Source: an uncultured Mucispirillum sp.
GTDB taxonomy: Bacteria; Chrysiogenota; Deferribacteres; Deferribacterales; Mucispirillaceae
Reading direction: 5' to 3'
Assembly (NCBI GenBank): GCA_910586745.1
Contig: CAJUJZ010000131.1
Coordinates: 1 to 6,172, forward strand
Length of the DNA: 6,172 nucleotides
Part shown: in pieces, positions 5,944 to 6,172 of the stretch
Numbering within the stretch: the first letter of the stretch is position 1
Layout: each line of letters begins with the position of its first letter
Notes under the pieces: model-generated
Told to the model about the DNA's origin: nothing
Database searches by the model: none
The model's input: the letters and a program-made list of their open reading frames with translations, nothing else
Position numbers and translations under genes: made by a program

Positions 5944-6172
5944 TTATACAGTTTGAGTTCTGTATTTTACAGGACTCAAAGCCATTTAATCTGTATTTAA
6001 TTTTCTCATTATTATAATAATTTATATATTTATCAAGTTCTATTTTAAATTATTCAATTGATTTAAACTTATGGTTATAAAAAAATTCATTCTTTAAAGT
6101 TTCAAGGAAAACTTTCCATTATAGAATTGTCTAAACAGTTACCCTTTCTTGACAGACTTTGTATAATTTTAT
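5944..6172 (-). pseudogene. IS3-family transposase OrfB, C-terminal remnant with frameshifts and a stop
   Basis: The minus strand encodes the last part of a DDE integrase-type transposase. The segment QSLSRKGNCLDNSIMESF holds the family's conserved final catalytic Glu (MES). After a shift it continues as LETLKNEFFYNHKFKSIE, then FKIELDKYINYYNNEKIKYR, then LSPVKYRTQTV and the natural stop at 5944-5946. Three lesions are visible: an extra base near 6106, an in-frame TAA at 6050-6052 where a codon such as CAA or GAA is expected, and an extra base near 5979. The protein cannot be made intact, so the copy cannot transpose on its own. The N-terminal part and OrfA lie beyond the window edge. Confidence 0.85.

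Larger units (their letters stand above)
5913..6172 (-). mobile_element. Degenerate IS3-family (IS150-like) element, 3' portion
   Basis: The right part of an insertion sequence oriented on the minus strand, running off the window edge. It contains the end of a broken DDE transposase (5944-6172) and then a terminal repeat-like end. The outer boundary at 5913 is set by the TG that begins the IS-end motif; the other end and any target duplication lie outside the window. Confidence 0.75.

Noticed and set aside
1..6172. CRISPR array, toxin-antitoxin pair, phage genes or a defence system
   Set aside because: No regularly spaced repeats, no paired small genes with toxin or antitoxin features and no phage or nuclease domains were found on either strand.

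Overview
The window is very AT-rich, with short AT-biased spacers and strong A/T codon preference. It looks like a flagellated, chemotactic Gram-negative-type bacterium: it carries a transmembrane chemoreceptor, a lipoprotein with a lipobox, an exported methionine sulfoxide reductase, and a near-perfect sigma-28 (FliA) promoter. An AT-rich gut organism such as Mucispirillum (Deferribacterota) would fit, but this is a guess from base composition and gene types. No marker gene settles the taxonomy.

Layout. Positions 1-101 end with a strong terminator for a transcript that starts upstream of the window. A leader of about 490 bases follows (102-590). It holds a FliA-like promoter, a perfect 26-bp palindrome, a possible 44-residue membrane peptide and a sigma-70-like promoter. 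Next come a NIT-domain methyl-accepting chemotaxis protein (591-2639) with its own terminator, and a small FMN split-barrel protein of the pyridoxamine 5'-phosphate oxidase superfamily (2780-3187). A fused MsrA-MsrB methionine sulfoxide reductase (3346-4464) lies on the minus strand, convergent with that gene and with its own terminator. Divergent from it is a cysteine-rich lipoprotein of unknown function (4592-5434) that looks internally duplicated. A 106-residue orphan protein follows (5535-5855). The right edge (5913-6172) is the decayed 3' end of an IS3-family insertion sequence on the minus strand.

How it fits together. The genes do not form one operon; most seem to be single transcription units. 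The chemoreceptor suggests tactic sensing, possibly of nitrate or nitrite, and the Msr fusion suggests repair of oxidised methionine in the cell envelope. The most interesting part is 5443-5855. An orphan small gene sits behind an 8/8 FliA -10 element, with a leader of about 60 nt that contains two small hairpins. Each hairpin displays an ANGGAN hexaloop, and the second covers the Shine-Dalgarno sequence. That is the architecture of CsrA-controlled late flagellar genes such as flagellin, so this unrecognised protein may be an undescribed late flagellar or motility factor.
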